Assembly: GCF_009761815.1 (NCBI RefSeq)
Contig: NZ_RWIN01000142.1
Location: 1-64,000 of the forward strand
Direction of reading: 5' to 3'
DNA from: Pseudomonas sp. PB120
GTDB lineage: Bacteria > Pseudomonadota > Gammaproteobacteria > Pseudomonadales > Pseudomonadaceae
DNA: 64,000 nucleotides
Positions 15,556 to 24,937 of the stretch are shown piece by piece (position 1 is the stretch's first letter; each line of letters starts with the position of its first letter). The position numbers and the translations under genes were made by a program. The notes under the pieces are model-generated. The model saw nothing but the letters and a program-made list of their open reading frames with translations, did no database searches and was not told the DNA's origin.

Positions 15556-18048
15556 TCAAACAGGCGTGACCAACTCCGCCGCATCCTCACTGCGATGCAA
15601 CGCCACCTGGCGGATCGACAGGCGAATCTCCGCCGGCAACACCCGCTTCGCCGCGCCTTCCGCCAACTCACCCAGCAATTCGTGATAGCTCAGCTTGCCG
15701 GCTTCATCGCGCTTGAGCACTTCCAGGTCCAGCATCGTCTGAATGAAATGCCGGAACAGGCTCTTGTCGAAAAACTCCGGCGCGTTTAGGCCATGCAGGA
15801 TCGAAAGGCGCTGGGCCATTACGGTGCAGAGGTCTTCCAGCTCTTCGGCGCTGATGCTGTTCTGGCCGCTGTTGAGCAACAACGACACGGTCATGTAGAA
15901 GCGCTGCAAGGTCTGGGCGATGCTTTTCGACAGCAGGGTCAGCAATACGAAATGCCGGGAGCTCGGCGCCGGGCGCAAGTACTGGTCATTCTCGAAACGC
16001 AGCAGACCTTGCTCGACGAACGCTTCGAGCCATTGATCGATCACCGCGTCCAGTTCGTCCAGTGACCAGCGAATGAACAGTTCTGATTGCAGGTACGGAT
16101 ACAGCGCGCGGGTGTAGCGCAGGATCTGGTCGCGGTTCATGCGCGACGCACTCTGGAAGAAGCTCGCGAGCAATGATGGCAAGGCGAAGATGTGCAGGAC
16201 GTTGTTGCGGTAGTAGGTCATGAGGACAGCGTTTTGCTCGTCCAGGTACAAAATCTTGCCCAGCGCATCGCTCTGCTCGGAGAGCAAATCCATGTCTTTC
16301 ACATGCTCGATCAGCGCCCGGCCATCACCTTCCGGGAGCGTGGTGTGCGGCGAATACGGGACCTTGCGCAGCAGCGCCAGATACAAGTCGAGCACCCGCG
16401 CCATGGCGCGGTCGTCCAGTGCAAGCCGGCTGGTGGACAGCAGCGCCAACGCCACCAGGTTGACCGGGTTGATCGCCGCGGCTTCGTTCAGATGCTGCGC
16501 GACTTTCTCGCCGAGGCGGTTGGTGGTTTCGTTGAGCCAGGCTGGTTTGAACTGCGGACCGAGTTCCTGCTGACGCCAGTCCGGTTGCTCGCTGTCGAGG
16601 AACTCCGCCAGTTTGATCGGCTCGCCGAAATTCACCGCAACCTGGCCGAATCGCTGCTTGAGCGCGCCAATGACTTTGAAAATGTCGAAGATCGATTCTT
16701 TCTTCTTGCTCGCGCCACGCAACTCGCCGAGGTAGGTTCGGCCTTCCAGCACGCGTTCGTAACCGATGTACACCGGAATGAACACGATGGGCGTGCGCGA
16801 CGAACGCAGGAAGCTGCGCAGGGTAATCGCCAGCATCCCGGTTTTCGGTTGCAGCATGCGCCCGGTGCGCGAGCGGCCGCCCTCGACGAAGTACTCGACC
16901 GGGAAACCCTTGGTGAACAGGGTGTGCAGGTATTCGTTGAACACCGAGGTGTAGAGCGGATTGCCCTTGAACGTGCGGCGCATGAAAAACGCGCCGCCGC
17001 GCCGCAGCAGGCCGCCGATGCCCGGCATGTTGAGGTTGATCCCGGCGGCGATGTGCGGCGGAGTCAGGCCATTGCGGAACAGCAAGTAGGACAGCAGCAA
17101 GTAATCGATATGGCTACGGTGGCACGGCACGTAGATCACTTCGTAACCCGGGGCCACCTTCTGCACGCCTTCAATATTGTTGACCTTGATGCCGTCGTAG
17201 ATCTTGTTCCAGAACCAGCTCAGCACCACTTCCATAAAGCGGATCGCGGTGTAGGTGTAGTCCGAGGCGATCTCGTTGCCATAACGCAAGGCCTGGGCCT
17301 TGGCTTTTTCCGGGGCGATTTTTTCGCGCTCGGCTTCGTCGAGAATCGCTTGCTTGACCAGCGGCTGGTTGAGCAGGCCTTTGACCAGGTTGCGGCGGTG
17401 GGAAATGTCCGGGCCGATCACGGCTGCTTTCAGGTTGCGGAAGTGCACCCGCAGGATGCGCTGGGCCATGCGCACGGTGCGTTCGTGGCCCTTGTTGTGG
17501 TCAATCAGTTCGCGCAGGTGGATCGGTGCGGAAAACTGCACGCGGGTCTTGCGGCCCAGCACGATGATGCTCAGCAAGCGTCGCAGGCGCCCGGTGACAG
17601 CCCAGCTGTCGGCGAACAGCAGCTTCCAGGGGCTCGATTCGCTGTCCGGCGACTGGCCCCAGAACACGCTCACCGGAATGATCTGCGCGTCTTCGGCGGC
17701 GTTCTGGCTCAGGGCGCTGACCAGTCGGGTCAGCGTCGGCGGTGCGCCGCGTTTGTCCTGGCGGCCGAGCCAGTCGGGCTCTGGCGTCAGGTAGAAGAAC
17801 GCGGCGGGTTCCAGCAGATTGCCAACCGACACCGGCAACACCGGGCGTGGCAGGCCGGCTTTGCTGCATTCGGTGTCGACCACGGCGAGGTCGGTCAGCG
17901 AAGGGTTTTGCAGGACGTAGAACACCGGACGACTGCGGTCGAGGTTGAGGGTGAACGACGACTGATTGATCGTCTCCGAGCGAACCCAGAGGTAGAGCAG
18001 TCGGCGCAAGGTGCCAAACACAAGACGGCGGAACGGGGAGCGGGTCAT
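15556..18048 (-). CDS. plsB: Glycerol-3-phosphate 1-O-acyltransferase
   Basis: PlsB transfers an acyl chain from acyl-ACP or acyl-CoA to position 1 of glycerol-3-phosphate at the inner membrane, the first committed step of phospholipid synthesis. The 830-aa length is that of the family. The catalytic HX4D is H310-R-S-H-I-D315, and the substrate-binding EGGRSRTGR is at 389-397. A long N-terminal region precedes the acyltransferase core, and the C-terminal third is helical. The gene is isolated, divergent from the cold-shock gene across 236 bp. The opposite strand shows a long open frame that is only a shadow. Confidence 0.97.
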   Translation of the reverse strand: MTRSPFRRLVFGTLRRLLYLWVRSETINQSSFTLNLDRSRPVFYVLQNPSLTDLAVVDTECSKAGLPRPVLPVSVGNLLEPAAFFYLTPEPDWLGRQDKRGAPPTLTRLVSALSQNAAEDAQIIPVSVFWGQSPDSESSPWKLLFADSWAVTGRLRRLLSIIVLGRKTRVQFSAPIHLRELIDHNKGHERTVRMAQRILRVHFRNLKAAVIGPDISHRRNLVKGLLNQPLVKQAILDEAEREKIAPEKAKAQALRYGNEIASDYTYTAIRFMEVVLSWFWNKIYDGIKVNNIEGVQKVAPGYEVIYVPCHRSHIDYLLLSYLLFRNGLTPPHIAAGINLNMPGIGGLLRRGGAFFMRRTFKGNPLYTSVFNEYLHTLFTKGFPVEYFVEGGRSRTGRMLQPKTGMLAITLRSFLRSSRTPIVFIPVYIGYERVLEGRTYLGELRGASKKKESIFDIFKVIGALKQRFGQVAVNFGEPIKLAEFLDSEQPDWRQQELGPQFKPAWLNETTNRLGEKVAQHLNEAAAINPVNLVALALLSTSRLALDDRAMARVLDLYLALLRKVPYSPHTTLPEGDGRALIEHVKDMDLLSEQSDALGKILYLDEQNAVLMTYYRNNVLHIFALPSLLASFFQSASRMNRDQILRYTRALYPYLQSELFIRWSLDELDAVIDQWLEAFVEQGLLRFENDQYLRPAPSSRHFVLLTLLSKSIAQTLQRFYMTVSLLLNSGQNSISAEELEDLCTVMAQRLSILHGLNAPEFFDKSLFRHFIQTMLDLEVLKRDEAGKLSYHELLGELAEGAAKRVLPAEIRLSIRQVALHRSEDAAELVTPV

Positions 18049-18150
18049 ACGGCTTCTGCATGAGTGGATAAAACCGAGCAGATGCTCGGGTGGCCGATAG
18101 TGTGCCGTATTCGCTGAAAATCGGCAAAAAAGCGCCTAAGTAAAGTTGAG

Positions 18151-18178
18151 TTGAGAGTTTTCACGCCTGTCATATACT
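18151..18178 (+). promoter_or_regulatory. Sigma-70-type promoter of the cold-shock gene
   Basis: TTGAGA (18151-18156) and TATACT (18173-18178) are 16 bp apart. Transcription would start near 18185 and leave a leader of about 100 nt before the ATG at 18285, in keeping with the long structured leaders of cold-shock genes. The leader includes an imperfect cactg-cagtg stem around 18190-18207. Confidence 0.6.
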
Positions 18179-18284
18179 CGGCGAGCCCGCACTGGCCAGA
18201 CAGTGGCACTTAATCAGTGCAAGCAATGTTCCCGAGGCTTTCCTGCGAAGAGCCCGACCCATAATAAAAAAGGAGTATGAACAG

Positions 18285-18494
18285 ATGGCAACACGCGAAA
18301 CCGGCAATGTGAAGTGGTTCAACGACGCCAAGGGCTACGGCTTCATTCAGCGCGCGGACGGGGTGGATGTGTTCGTGCACTACCGCGCGATACGCGGTGA
18401 AGGTCACCGGTCGCTGGCTGAGGGGCAGCAGGTTGAATACGGTGTGGTGAGTGGCGAGAAGGGTTTGCAGGCTGAAGACGTTGTAGGTCTGTAA
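18285..18494 (+). CDS. CspA-family cold-shock domain protein
   Basis: This 69-aa protein is a single OB-fold cold-shock domain that binds single-stranded RNA or DNA. RNP1 (KGYGFI) is at 16-21 and RNP2 (VFVHY) at 29-33. The usual GNVKWFNDAKG opening and the SLAEGQQVEY and KGLQAEDV strands are intact. The second aromatic of RNP1 is Tyr instead of Phe. AGGAG (18271-18275) lies 9 nt before the ATG. It may act as an RNA chaperone or transcription antiterminator; whether it is cold-induced cannot be told. A 100-bp REPIN follows. Confidence 0.95.
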   Translation: MATRETGNVKWFNDAKGYGFIQRADGVDVFVHYRAIRGEGHRSLAEGQQVEYGVVSGEKGLQAEDVVGL

Positions 18495-18523
18495 TCCCCC
18501 CCTTCAGAACACCCAAAACCCAC

Positions 18524-18623
18524 TGTAGGAGCGAGCTTGCTCGCGAAGAACTCAAGGACGCCGCGCCTTTCCAGAATTGGCGCGTTATCGTTGACGACCC
18601 TCGCGAGCAAGCTCGCTCCTACA
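18524..18623. repeat. REPIN, 100 bp, class A spacer, minus orientation
   Basis: Perfect 23-bp arms at 18524-18546 and 18601-18623. The class A core (18581-18606) is next to the right arm, so this copy is inverted relative to the one at 13681. It lies between the convergent 3' ends of the cold-shock gene and the 125-aa gene. Confidence 0.95.
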
Positions 18624-18639
18624 GGGGTGGTGTACAGTT

Positions 18640-19017
18640 TTAAGCCGTTTTCCAGGTGATCTCTTCTTCGCCATCCGCGCTGATGCGCATCCAGCGATCC
18701 GCCGTCTCTTCACCTTCTTCCTCGACCCAGGTCCCCGGCGCGCAACGCACTTCAACGTTCAGCGCGGCAAAGGCTGCGCGGGCGCAGGCGATGTCGTCGT
18801 CCCAAGGGGTCTGGTCGCTTTCCAGGTACAGGCTGTTCCATTTGCCGACGGCTTTTGGCAGCCAGGTCACCGGCACGTTGCCAGCCCTGCACTTGTAGGT
18901 CTGGCCTTTCTGGACCCAATCGGTGCACGGGCCCAACGCGGTGCTGAGCCAGGTGGCGATGGCTTTGTAGTCGACGTCGGCGTCTTTCAGGTAAATCTCG
19001 ATATCCGGTTGGCGCAT
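18640..19017 (-). CDS. Conserved hypothetical protein, 125 aa
   Basis: The product is a small soluble acidic protein with many Trp residues (WLSTALG, DWVQKG, TWLPKAVGKWNSLYL, TPWDDD, TWVEEEGEE, RWMRI, ITWKTA) and three Cys. It has no signal peptide or membrane segment. It resembles Pseudomonas proteins annotated only as hypothetical, and I cannot give it a function. The ATG at 19017 is preceded by GAGGAC; a 24-residue in-frame extension upstream is less likely. It is 92 nt downstream of rlmA in the same direction and may be in the dapE-rlmA transcript. Confidence 0.75.
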   Translation of the reverse strand: MRQPDIEIYLKDADVDYKAIATWLSTALGPCTDWVQKGQTYKCRAGNVPVTWLPKAVGKWNSLYLESDQTPWDDDIACARAAFAALNVEVRCAPGTWVEEEGEETADRWMRISADGEEEITWKTA

Positions 19018-19109
19018 GGATGTCCTCACTGCGGGTCTGAAAAATCCATTCGCGGATTTAGCCGGCCTCAAGCTGTTGCTCAAGGCCAAAATTAAGGATT
19101 GCCCTGTAT

Positions 19110-19922
19110 CTACTGCTGCAGTACGAAATAATCGTAGCGCATTGAAACGGTGACCTCGAACGGCTCAACCTGCTCAATGACCGCCGCCCGGCGCTCGGCA
19201 CTGGCGCGCCAGCCGTGTGGCGTCATCGCCAGCAGGTTCGCGCGATCCTGACCCTTTTCCAGCGTCAGCTTGAATTCCAGGGTTTCGCTGTGTTGCAACA
19301 CCATGCCTTGCGGCACCAAAGACAAATGCTTGTCGTCGGTGTACTCACGCACTTCGTCGTACAGCCGCTCGCGCAATTCCATCAGATGGCCGCTGGTCGG
19401 CCCGACTTTCATCAAGCCGCCGCCGGGACTGAGCAGGCGTTTGGCCTCTTCCCAGTCCAACGGGCTGAAGACACTGGCCAGGAACTGGCAGCTTGCCGAG
19501 GCCAATGGCACGCGGGCCATGCTGGCGATCAACCAGGTCAGCTGGGGATTGCGTTTGCAGGCGCGTTTGACCGCTTCCCGGGAGATGTCCAGCGCATAAC
19601 CGTCGGCGTTCGGCAGGGCCTCGGCGATTTGCGCGGTGTAGTAACCCTCGCCACAGCCGATGTCCAGCCAGCGCTGGGGCGCGTAGTGCGCCGCCAGTGC
19701 CGCCAGGCGTTTGGCCACCGGCGCATAATGGCCGGCGTTCAGGAAGTCGCGACGGGCTTCGACCATCGCCAGGTTATCCCCAGGGTCGCGGCTGTTCTTG
19801 TGCTGCACCGGCAACAGATTCAGGTAACCCTGGCGCGCGCGGTCAAAACGATGCCCGGCGGGGCAGGCCACGCCGTTGTCCACCGCGTTCAGCGGTTCGC
19901 TGCAGATCGGGCAGGCGAGCAT
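19110..19922 (-). CDS. rlmA: 23S rRNA (guanine-N1)-methyltransferase, RlmA family
   Basis: RlmA methylates N1 of G745 in helix 35 of 23S rRNA. The 270-aa product begins with the family's zinc finger: C4, C7, C20 and H24 (CPIC...CPAGH). The FDRARQGYLNLLPVQ segment follows, then the SAM site WLDIGCGEGYYT at about 85-96. The start shares one base with the dapE stop (TGATG on the minus strand), so translation is coupled. The methylated base is taken from the E. coli relative; relatives in Gram-positive species act on G748. Confidence 0.9.
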   Translation of the reverse strand: MLACPICSEPLNAVDNGVACPAGHRFDRARQGYLNLLPVQHKNSRDPGDNLAMVEARRDFLNAGHYAPVAKRLAALAAHYAPQRWLDIGCGEGYYTAQIAEALPNADGYALDISREAVKRACKRNPQLTWLIASMARVPLASASCQFLASVFSPLDWEEAKRLLSPGGGLMKVGPTSGHLMELRERLYDEVREYTDDKHLSLVPQGMVLQHSETLEFKLTLEKGQDRANLLAMTPHGWRASAERRAAVIEQVEPFEVTVSMRYDYFVLQQ

Positions 19923-21073
19923 CAGGCGAGCAACTTGATCAGGGTCTGGTAGTAGATTTCGGTCAGCACGTCGAGGTCGGCCGCGAGTACGCGCTCGTTG
20001 ACCTGATGGATCGTCGCGTTGACCGGGCCCAGCTCAACCACCTGGGTGCCCATGGTCGCAATGAAGCGACCGTCGGAGGTGCCGCCACTGGTAGACGCTT
20101 TGGTCTCGCGACCGGTGATGTCCTTGATGCTCGACGCGACGGCATCCAGCAACGCGCCCGGCTCGGTGAGGAACGGCAGGCCGGACAGTGCCCAGTCGAT
20201 GTGCCAGTCCAGCCCATGCTTGTCGAGGATATCGGCGACGCGTTTCTGCAGCCCTTCGACGGTGGATTCGGTGGAGAAACGGAAGTTGAACACCGCCACC
20301 AGATCGCCCGGGATCACGTTGGTCGCGCCGGTACCGGAATTGACGTTGGAAATCTGGAAACTGGTCGGCGGGAAGAAATCATTGCCGTGGTCCCAATGCT
20401 CGGCGGCCAGTTCAGCCAGGGCGGGGGCGGCGAGGTGGATCGGGTTCTTGGCCAGGTGCGGATAGGCCACATGCCCCTGCACACCGCGCACGGTCAGTTT
20501 GGCGCCCAGGGAACCGCGACGGCCGTTCTTGACCACATCACCCACCAGCGTGGTGCTCGATGGTTCACCGACGATGCACCAGTCCAGACGCTCCTTGCGC
20601 GCAGCGAGACGTTCAACCACTGCCTTGGTGCCATGATGCGCCGGGCCTTCTTCGTCGCTGGTGATCAGGAACGCGACCTTGCCCTTGTGATCCGGGTAGT
20701 CGGCGACGAAGCGCTCGGCGGCCACGGTCATGGAGGCGAGGCTGCCTTTCATGTCGGCGGCGCCACGGCCACAGAGCATGCCGTGTTCGTCGATCAGCGC
20801 GTTGAACGGGTCGATCTGCCAGGCGGTCACCGGACCGGTGGGCACCACGTCGGTGTGGCCGGCGAAGCACAGCACCGGGCCGTCGTGTTTGCCGTGGGTG
20901 GCCCAGAAGTTATCCACATCTTCGATGCGCATCGGTTCCAGCATGAAACCGGCATCGCCCAGGCGCTGCATCATCTGCTTCTGGCAATCGGCGTCGACCG
21001 GCGTCACGGACGGACGGCGGATCAGGTCGATAGCGAGTTGAAGGGTCGGCGAAAGGTCGGCGTGGGCCGTCAT
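19922..21073 (-). CDS. dapE: Succinyl-diaminopimelate desuccinylase
   Basis: This dizinc amidohydrolase removes succinate from N-succinyl-LL-diaminopimelate in the lysine and peptidoglycan-precursor pathway. The 383-aa M20 protein has the first metal motif GHTDVVPTG (H73, D75), the bridging Asp in GRGAADMKG (D107) and the Glu pair in TSDEEGPA (E141, E142). A GGAG ribosome binding site precedes the ATG. It overlaps rlmA by one base. dapD (26954) and dapC (30211) lie on the same strand within 11.5 kb, but with other genes and REPINs in between, so they are not one operon. Confidence 0.97.
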   Translation of the reverse strand: MTAHADLSPTLQLAIDLIRRPSVTPVDADCQKQMMQRLGDAGFMLEPMRIEDVDNFWATHGKHDGPVLCFAGHTDVVPTGPVTAWQIDPFNALIDEHGMLCGRGAADMKGSLASMTVAAERFVADYPDHKGKVAFLITSDEEGPAHHGTKAVVERLAARKERLDWCIVGEPSSTTLVGDVVKNGRRGSLGAKLTVRGVQGHVAYPHLAKNPIHLAAPALAELAAEHWDHGNDFFPPTSFQISNVNSGTGATNVIPGDLVAVFNFRFSTESTVEGLQKRVADILDKHGLDWHIDWALSGLPFLTEPGALLDAVASSIKDITGRETKASTSGGTSDGRFIATMGTQVVELGPVNATIHQVNERVLAADLDVLTEIYYQTLIKLLA

Positions 21074-21097
21074 GGAAAACTCCGGAAACTGTAAATG

Positions 21098-21197
21098 TGT
21101 AGGAGCGAGCTTGCTCGCGATGGACGTTAACGATAACGCGTGAAATCTGGATGACCGCGTTGCCCTTTTGTTTTTCGCGAGCAGGCTCGCTCCTACA
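21098..21197. repeat. REPIN, 100 bp, class A spacer, plus orientation
   Basis: The 23-bp arms are at 21098-21120 and 21175-21197, with one arm difference (gcttgc against gcaggc on the inverted copy). The class A core (21115-21140) follows the left arm. It lies upstream of dapE and downstream of the glucan synthase gene. Confidence 0.95.
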
Positions 21198-21296
21198 GGT
21201 ATTGGGTCAGGCCATTGGGCTCAGGGCCTGCAAAATGGCGGTTATCTTAAAGCAAAACGGCGACCATTGGCCGCCGTTTAGTGCATCTGCAAAGAT

Positions 21297-23888
21297 TTAG
21301 ACTGCCGGTGCCGCTTCAGCCTCGGCCGCCGGTTTCGGCAGCGAAGACAGGAACGCCATGATCAGCGCCGCCAGGTACGGCAGCGATTGCACCAGCAACA
21401 TGACCACCCAGAAGCGCATGTCGTTGCTCGGCAAGCCGTTCACCAGGAAGATCCCCAGCGCCGCGCCCCACAACAGCAGCATGATGAACACTTCTTCGCG
21501 AGCCTCCGAAATGGCCACCCAGAAACCGTGGTTATCGGCATTTTTCGGCGTACGGAAGAACGGAATGCTGCTGGTGAAGAAGCCGTACAGCACCGCTTTG
21601 GCGATGGTGTGCGACAACGCCAGCCCGGCCAGTGCGGCGCAGAACGCATCCTTCAGGTTCACGCCAACGGCGCGACGATAAAGGAAGATGATCTTGCCCA
21701 CTTTGAACACAAACAGCGCCAAGGGTGGAATCGCGAAAATCAGCAACGGCGGATCGACCCGCTGCGGCACGATGATCATCGCTGCCGACCACAACAGTGC
21801 GCCGACGGTGAAGAAGATGTTCATGCCATCCGCGACCCACGGCAGCCAGCCCGCGAGGAAGTGGTAACGCTGGCCACGGGTCAGTTCGGTGTCCTTGCCG
21901 CGCAACAGGCTGGCGGTGTGACGCTTGATGATCTGAATCGCACCGTAGGCCCAGCGGAAACGCTGTTTCTTGAAGTCGATAAAGGTATCGGGCATCAGGC
22001 CCTTGCCGTAGCTGGTGTGGTAGTACGCCGCCGACAAGCCTTTTTCGAATACGCGCAGGCCCAACTCGGCGTCTTCACAGATGCACCAGTCAGCCCAGCC
22101 CAGCTCCTCAAGCACCGAGCGCCGGGTCATGGTCATGGTGCCGTGCTGGATGATCGCGTCACGGTCGTTACGGGTGACCATGCCGATGTGGAAGAAACCT
22201 TTGTATTCCGCGTAGCAGAGCTTCTTGAACGTGCTTTCGTTCTGGTCGCGGTAATCCTGCGGCGACTGCACCACGGCGATTTTCGGGTCGGCGAAGTGCG
22301 GCACCATGTGCTTGAGCCAGTTCGGATCGACGCAATAGTCCGAGTCGATCACCGCAATCACTTCGGCATCCTTGGCGGTGTGCGGAATCAGGTAGTTCAG
22401 CGCGCCACCCTTGAAACCGGCCAAAGGGGCGACATGGAAAAACTTGAAGCGTGGGCCCAGGGTTGCGCAGTAATCGCGCACCGGTTCCCAGACCGCCGGG
22501 TCCTTGGTGTTGTTGTCGATGATCAGGACTTCGAAGTCCGGATAGTCGAGGTTGGCCAGCGCGTTGAGGGTCTGTTTGACCATCTCCGGCGGCTCGTTGT
22601 AGCAAGGCACGTGAATCGAGACTTTCGGCCTGTAGTCCGAATCGCCCACCACCGGCAGGAATTCACGCCGACGCTTGTGGGTCCAGACCGCTTCAGCCAG
22701 TTCGTGGGCCTCGGTCAGCAGGACGATGAACACCCCGAGCGCACCGAGCGCCAGCAGGAATCCGACCGTCAGGCTGAACCAGGTGCTGTATTGCTGGCTG
22801 TAGTCGTAACCGATCCATACCAGTACCGAACCGCAGAGGAATGCGATAAAGGTCAGGAACGTGCGCCCGCGTTGACGCAGGGCCGAACCGTCGATCATCA
22901 GCAACGTCAGGGACAGCAAGGCCAGCACCGCAGAACCGATGGCCAGCACGCGCCATTGCGGAATCGCGACCACTGGGCCTTCGAAGTTGAATTTCTGCTG
23001 GCGCGCAGCGTTGAACACGCCCCAATACGCGCCCACAGAACCTTCGTCGCTGGCCTTCCACGGCTGGTCAAACGCTTCGATCACGAAGTAGTTGAAGCCC
23101 TGGCGGTTGAGTTTGTTGACCAAGGTGCGCAAGTAGATCGCCTGATCCGCCGGGCTCGCATCGGTACCGCCCCGCATGCGGCCGTTGCTCGGCCAGCCAA
23201 CCTCCGAGAGCAGCAGCGGTTTTTTCGGGAACATCTTTTTCAGGTCACGGGCGCGGTCGAGGACGAACTGGCCGGCCTTGTCCACCGGGATGAATTCCCA
23301 GTAGGGCAGGATGTGTGCGGCAATCAGGTCGACGTGCTTGGCCAGCTCCGGGTGTTCTTCCCAGACGTGCCATTGCTCGGACGTGGTGACCGGCACCTTC
23401 ACGGCAGCACGGACGCGATCGAGGAGTACGCTCAGTTGCGCGGCGGTAATTTCCTTACGAAAGATCGCCTCGTTACCTACAACCACGCGCACGACGCTGC
23501 GGGAGGTGTTGGCGATTTCGATGGCGCGGGTGATTTCCCGCTCGTTGCGTTCCTGGTCCGGGCTGATCCAGATCCCCAGCGTCACCCGCAGGCCGAATTC
23601 TTCGGCCAGTTTTGGAATGTCTTCCAGGGTGCCGTCGACCGAGTAAGTACGGATGTTGTCCGTCAGCTTGCTCATGATCTCCAGGTCGCGACGCATTTCA
23701 TCGTCGGTCGGGTACTGTTCTTTCTGCGGGTACTGGCCTTGCTGGAACGGCGAGTAGGAAAACCCCGAGATCTGTTCTGGCCAGTTGGGGGCGGTGACGG
23801 GGCGATTGATCAGCGCCCAGAAGCCGGTAAACAAGGCAGCGATGGCGAGCACCACCACCAGGTTGAGTCCAAATTTACGCGATGACAT
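21297..23888 (-). CDS. Membrane beta-glucan synthase: GH17 domain fused to GT2 glycosyltransferase
   Basis: The 863-aa protein begins with a signal-anchor helix (8-27). Residues about 40-310 form a GH17 domain on the periplasmic side, with the acid/base Glu in VGNEAI (E140) and the nucleophile in LLSEVGWPS (E229). Membrane helices follow near 313-332, 342-360 and 370-392, then a GT2 domain with DSD at 515-517, ED at 605-606 and Q642-RFRW, and several C-terminal helices. Relatives such as P. aeruginosa NdvB (PA1163) make beta-1,3-linked periplasmic glucans, the GH17 part acting as a transglycosylase. The ATG at 23888 is chosen because the residues upstream would precede the anchor. Confidence 0.92.
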   Translation of the reverse strand: MSSRKFGLNLVVVLAIAALFTGFWALINRPVTAPNWPEQISGFSYSPFQQGQYPQKEQYPTDDEMRRDLEIMSKLTDNIRTYSVDGTLEDIPKLAEEFGLRVTLGIWISPDQERNEREITRAIEIANTSRSVVRVVVGNEAIFRKEITAAQLSVLLDRVRAAVKVPVTTSEQWHVWEEHPELAKHVDLIAAHILPYWEFIPVDKAGQFVLDRARDLKKMFPKKPLLLSEVGWPSNGRMRGGTDASPADQAIYLRTLVNKLNRQGFNYFVIEAFDQPWKASDEGSVGAYWGVFNAARQQKFNFEGPVVAIPQWRVLAIGSAVLALLSLTLLMIDGSALRQRGRTFLTFIAFLCGSVLVWIGYDYSQQYSTWFSLTVGFLLALGALGVFIVLLTEAHELAEAVWTHKRRREFLPVVGDSDYRPKVSIHVPCYNEPPEMVKQTLNALANLDYPDFEVLIIDNNTKDPAVWEPVRDYCATLGPRFKFFHVAPLAGFKGGALNYLIPHTAKDAEVIAVIDSDYCVDPNWLKHMVPHFADPKIAVVQSPQDYRDQNESTFKKLCYAEYKGFFHIGMVTRNDRDAIIQHGTMTMTRRSVLEELGWADWCICEDAELGLRVFEKGLSAAYYHTSYGKGLMPDTFIDFKKQRFRWAYGAIQIIKRHTASLLRGKDTELTRGQRYHFLAGWLPWVADGMNIFFTVGALLWSAAMIIVPQRVDPPLLIFAIPPLALFVFKVGKIIFLYRRAVGVNLKDAFCAALAGLALSHTIAKAVLYGFFTSSIPFFRTPKNADNHGFWVAISEAREEVFIMLLLWGAALGIFLVNGLPSNDMRFWVVMLLVQSLPYLAALIMAFLSSLPKPAAEAEAAPAV

Positions 23889-24051
23889 AGCTATTTCAGG
23901 TTCCAAAGGCTGTGGAACGAAGGAACGGTCGGCGGTCGGCCAAGGGGCGCGCATCCTACACCGTGCTTTCACTGACCGTACAGCAGACAGGGAAAAGCCT
24001 GACGTTGGGCAATCCGGTTTCACATAAGTTCTTACACTTGTCGCCTGAAAC

Positions 24052-24081
24052 TTAAAACTTGCCGCTGCGAAGCCCTATAAT
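24052..24081 (+). promoter_or_regulatory. Candidate tcdA promoter
   Basis: A perfect -10 hexamer TATAAT lies at 24076-24081, 26 nt before the ATG. A weak -35 TTAAAA is at 24052-24057 (18-bp spacing). Transcription would start almost at the gene, leaving a very short leader. Confidence 0.5.
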
Positions 24082-24107
24082 GCGCGCCGGTTTTTAGGGT
24101 AATGGTC

Positions 24108-24920
24108 ATGAGCACAGAAGATCCGCGGTTTGCAGGCATCGCCCGTTTGTATGGCATCGAAGGCCTCGAGCGCCTGCGCGCGGCCCACGTGGCGATTGTC
24201 GGCGTCGGTGGCGTCGGTTCCTGGGCGGCGGAAGCGGTGGCCCGGTGTGGTGTGGGCGAGATTTCGCTGTTCGACCTGGACGACGTCTGTGTCAGCAACG
24301 CCAACCGTCAGTTGCACGCGCTGGACAGTACCGTGGGCAAACCCAAGGTCGAGGTGATGGCCGAGCGCCTGCGCGGCATCAACCCGGACTGCACGGTGCA
24401 TGCGGTGGCGGACTTCGTCACCCGCGAGACCATGGCCGAGTACATCACGCCGAACATCGACTGCGTGATCGACTGCATCGACAGCGTCAACGCCAAGGCT
24501 GCGCTGATTGCATGGTGCAAGCGTCGCAAGATCCAGATCATTACCACCGGCGGCGCGGGTGGGCAGATTGATCCGACGCTGATTCAGGTGTGCGACCTGA
24601 ACCGTACGTTCAATGATCCGCTGGCCTCGAAAGTGCGTTCGACGCTGCGCCGCGACTACAACTTCTCCCGCACGGTGACCCGCCATTACAGCGTGCCGTG
24701 CGTGTTTTCCACCGAGCAACTGCGTTATCCAAAGCCCGATGGCAGCATTTGTTTGCAGAAGAGTTTTGTCGGGGATGGCGTGAAGCTGGACTGCGCTGGC
24801 GGGTTTGGCGCGGTGATGATGGTGACGGCGACGTTTGGCATGGTCGCGGCGACCAAAGCTGTGGATAAGATTGTGGCGGGTGTAAGGCGCCCGGCGGATC
24901 GGGTTAAACCTGAGGTTTGA
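24108..24920 (+). CDS. tcdA: tRNA threonylcarbamoyladenosine dehydratase (TcdA/CsdL)
   Basis: TcdA is an E1-like enzyme that uses ATP to cyclise t6A37 of tRNA into ct6A. The 270-aa sequence has the Rossmann ATP site GVGGVGSWAAEAVARCG (about 29-45), the DLDDVCVSNANRQLHA segment and a Cys-rich middle (DCVIDCIDSV). The C-terminal GFGAVMMVTATFGM forms a hydrophobic helix that may touch the membrane. The second ATG at 24108 is preferred over 24102 because AGGG lies 5' of it. CsdA-CsdE, its sulfur-transfer partners in E. coli, are convergent with it 273 bp downstream. TsaB, which acts earlier on the same base, is at 4158. Confidence 0.95.
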   Translation: MSTEDPRFAGIARLYGIEGLERLRAAHVAIVGVGGVGSWAAEAVARCGVGEISLFDLDDVCVSNANRQLHALDSTVGKPKVEVMAERLRGINPDCTVHAVADFVTRETMAEYITPNIDCVIDCIDSVNAKAALIAWCKRRKIQIITTGGAGGQIDPTLIQVCDLNRTFNDPLASKVRSTLRRDYNFSRTVTRHYSVPCVFSTEQLRYPKPDGSICLQKSFVGDGVKLDCAGGFGAVMMVTATFGMVAATKAVDKIVAGVRRPADRVKPEV

Positions 24921-24937
24921 TCGGTGTTGCTGCTGGC

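Noticed and set aside
16192..18063. 623-codon open frame antisense to plsB
   Set aside because: Composition (His/Val/Gln/Arg-rich) and exact overlap with a conserved acyltransferase show it is a shadow.
21387..23885. 832-codon open frame antisense to the glucan synthase
   Set aside because: A shadow of the GH17-GT2 gene, whose catalytic motifs are all in the other strand.
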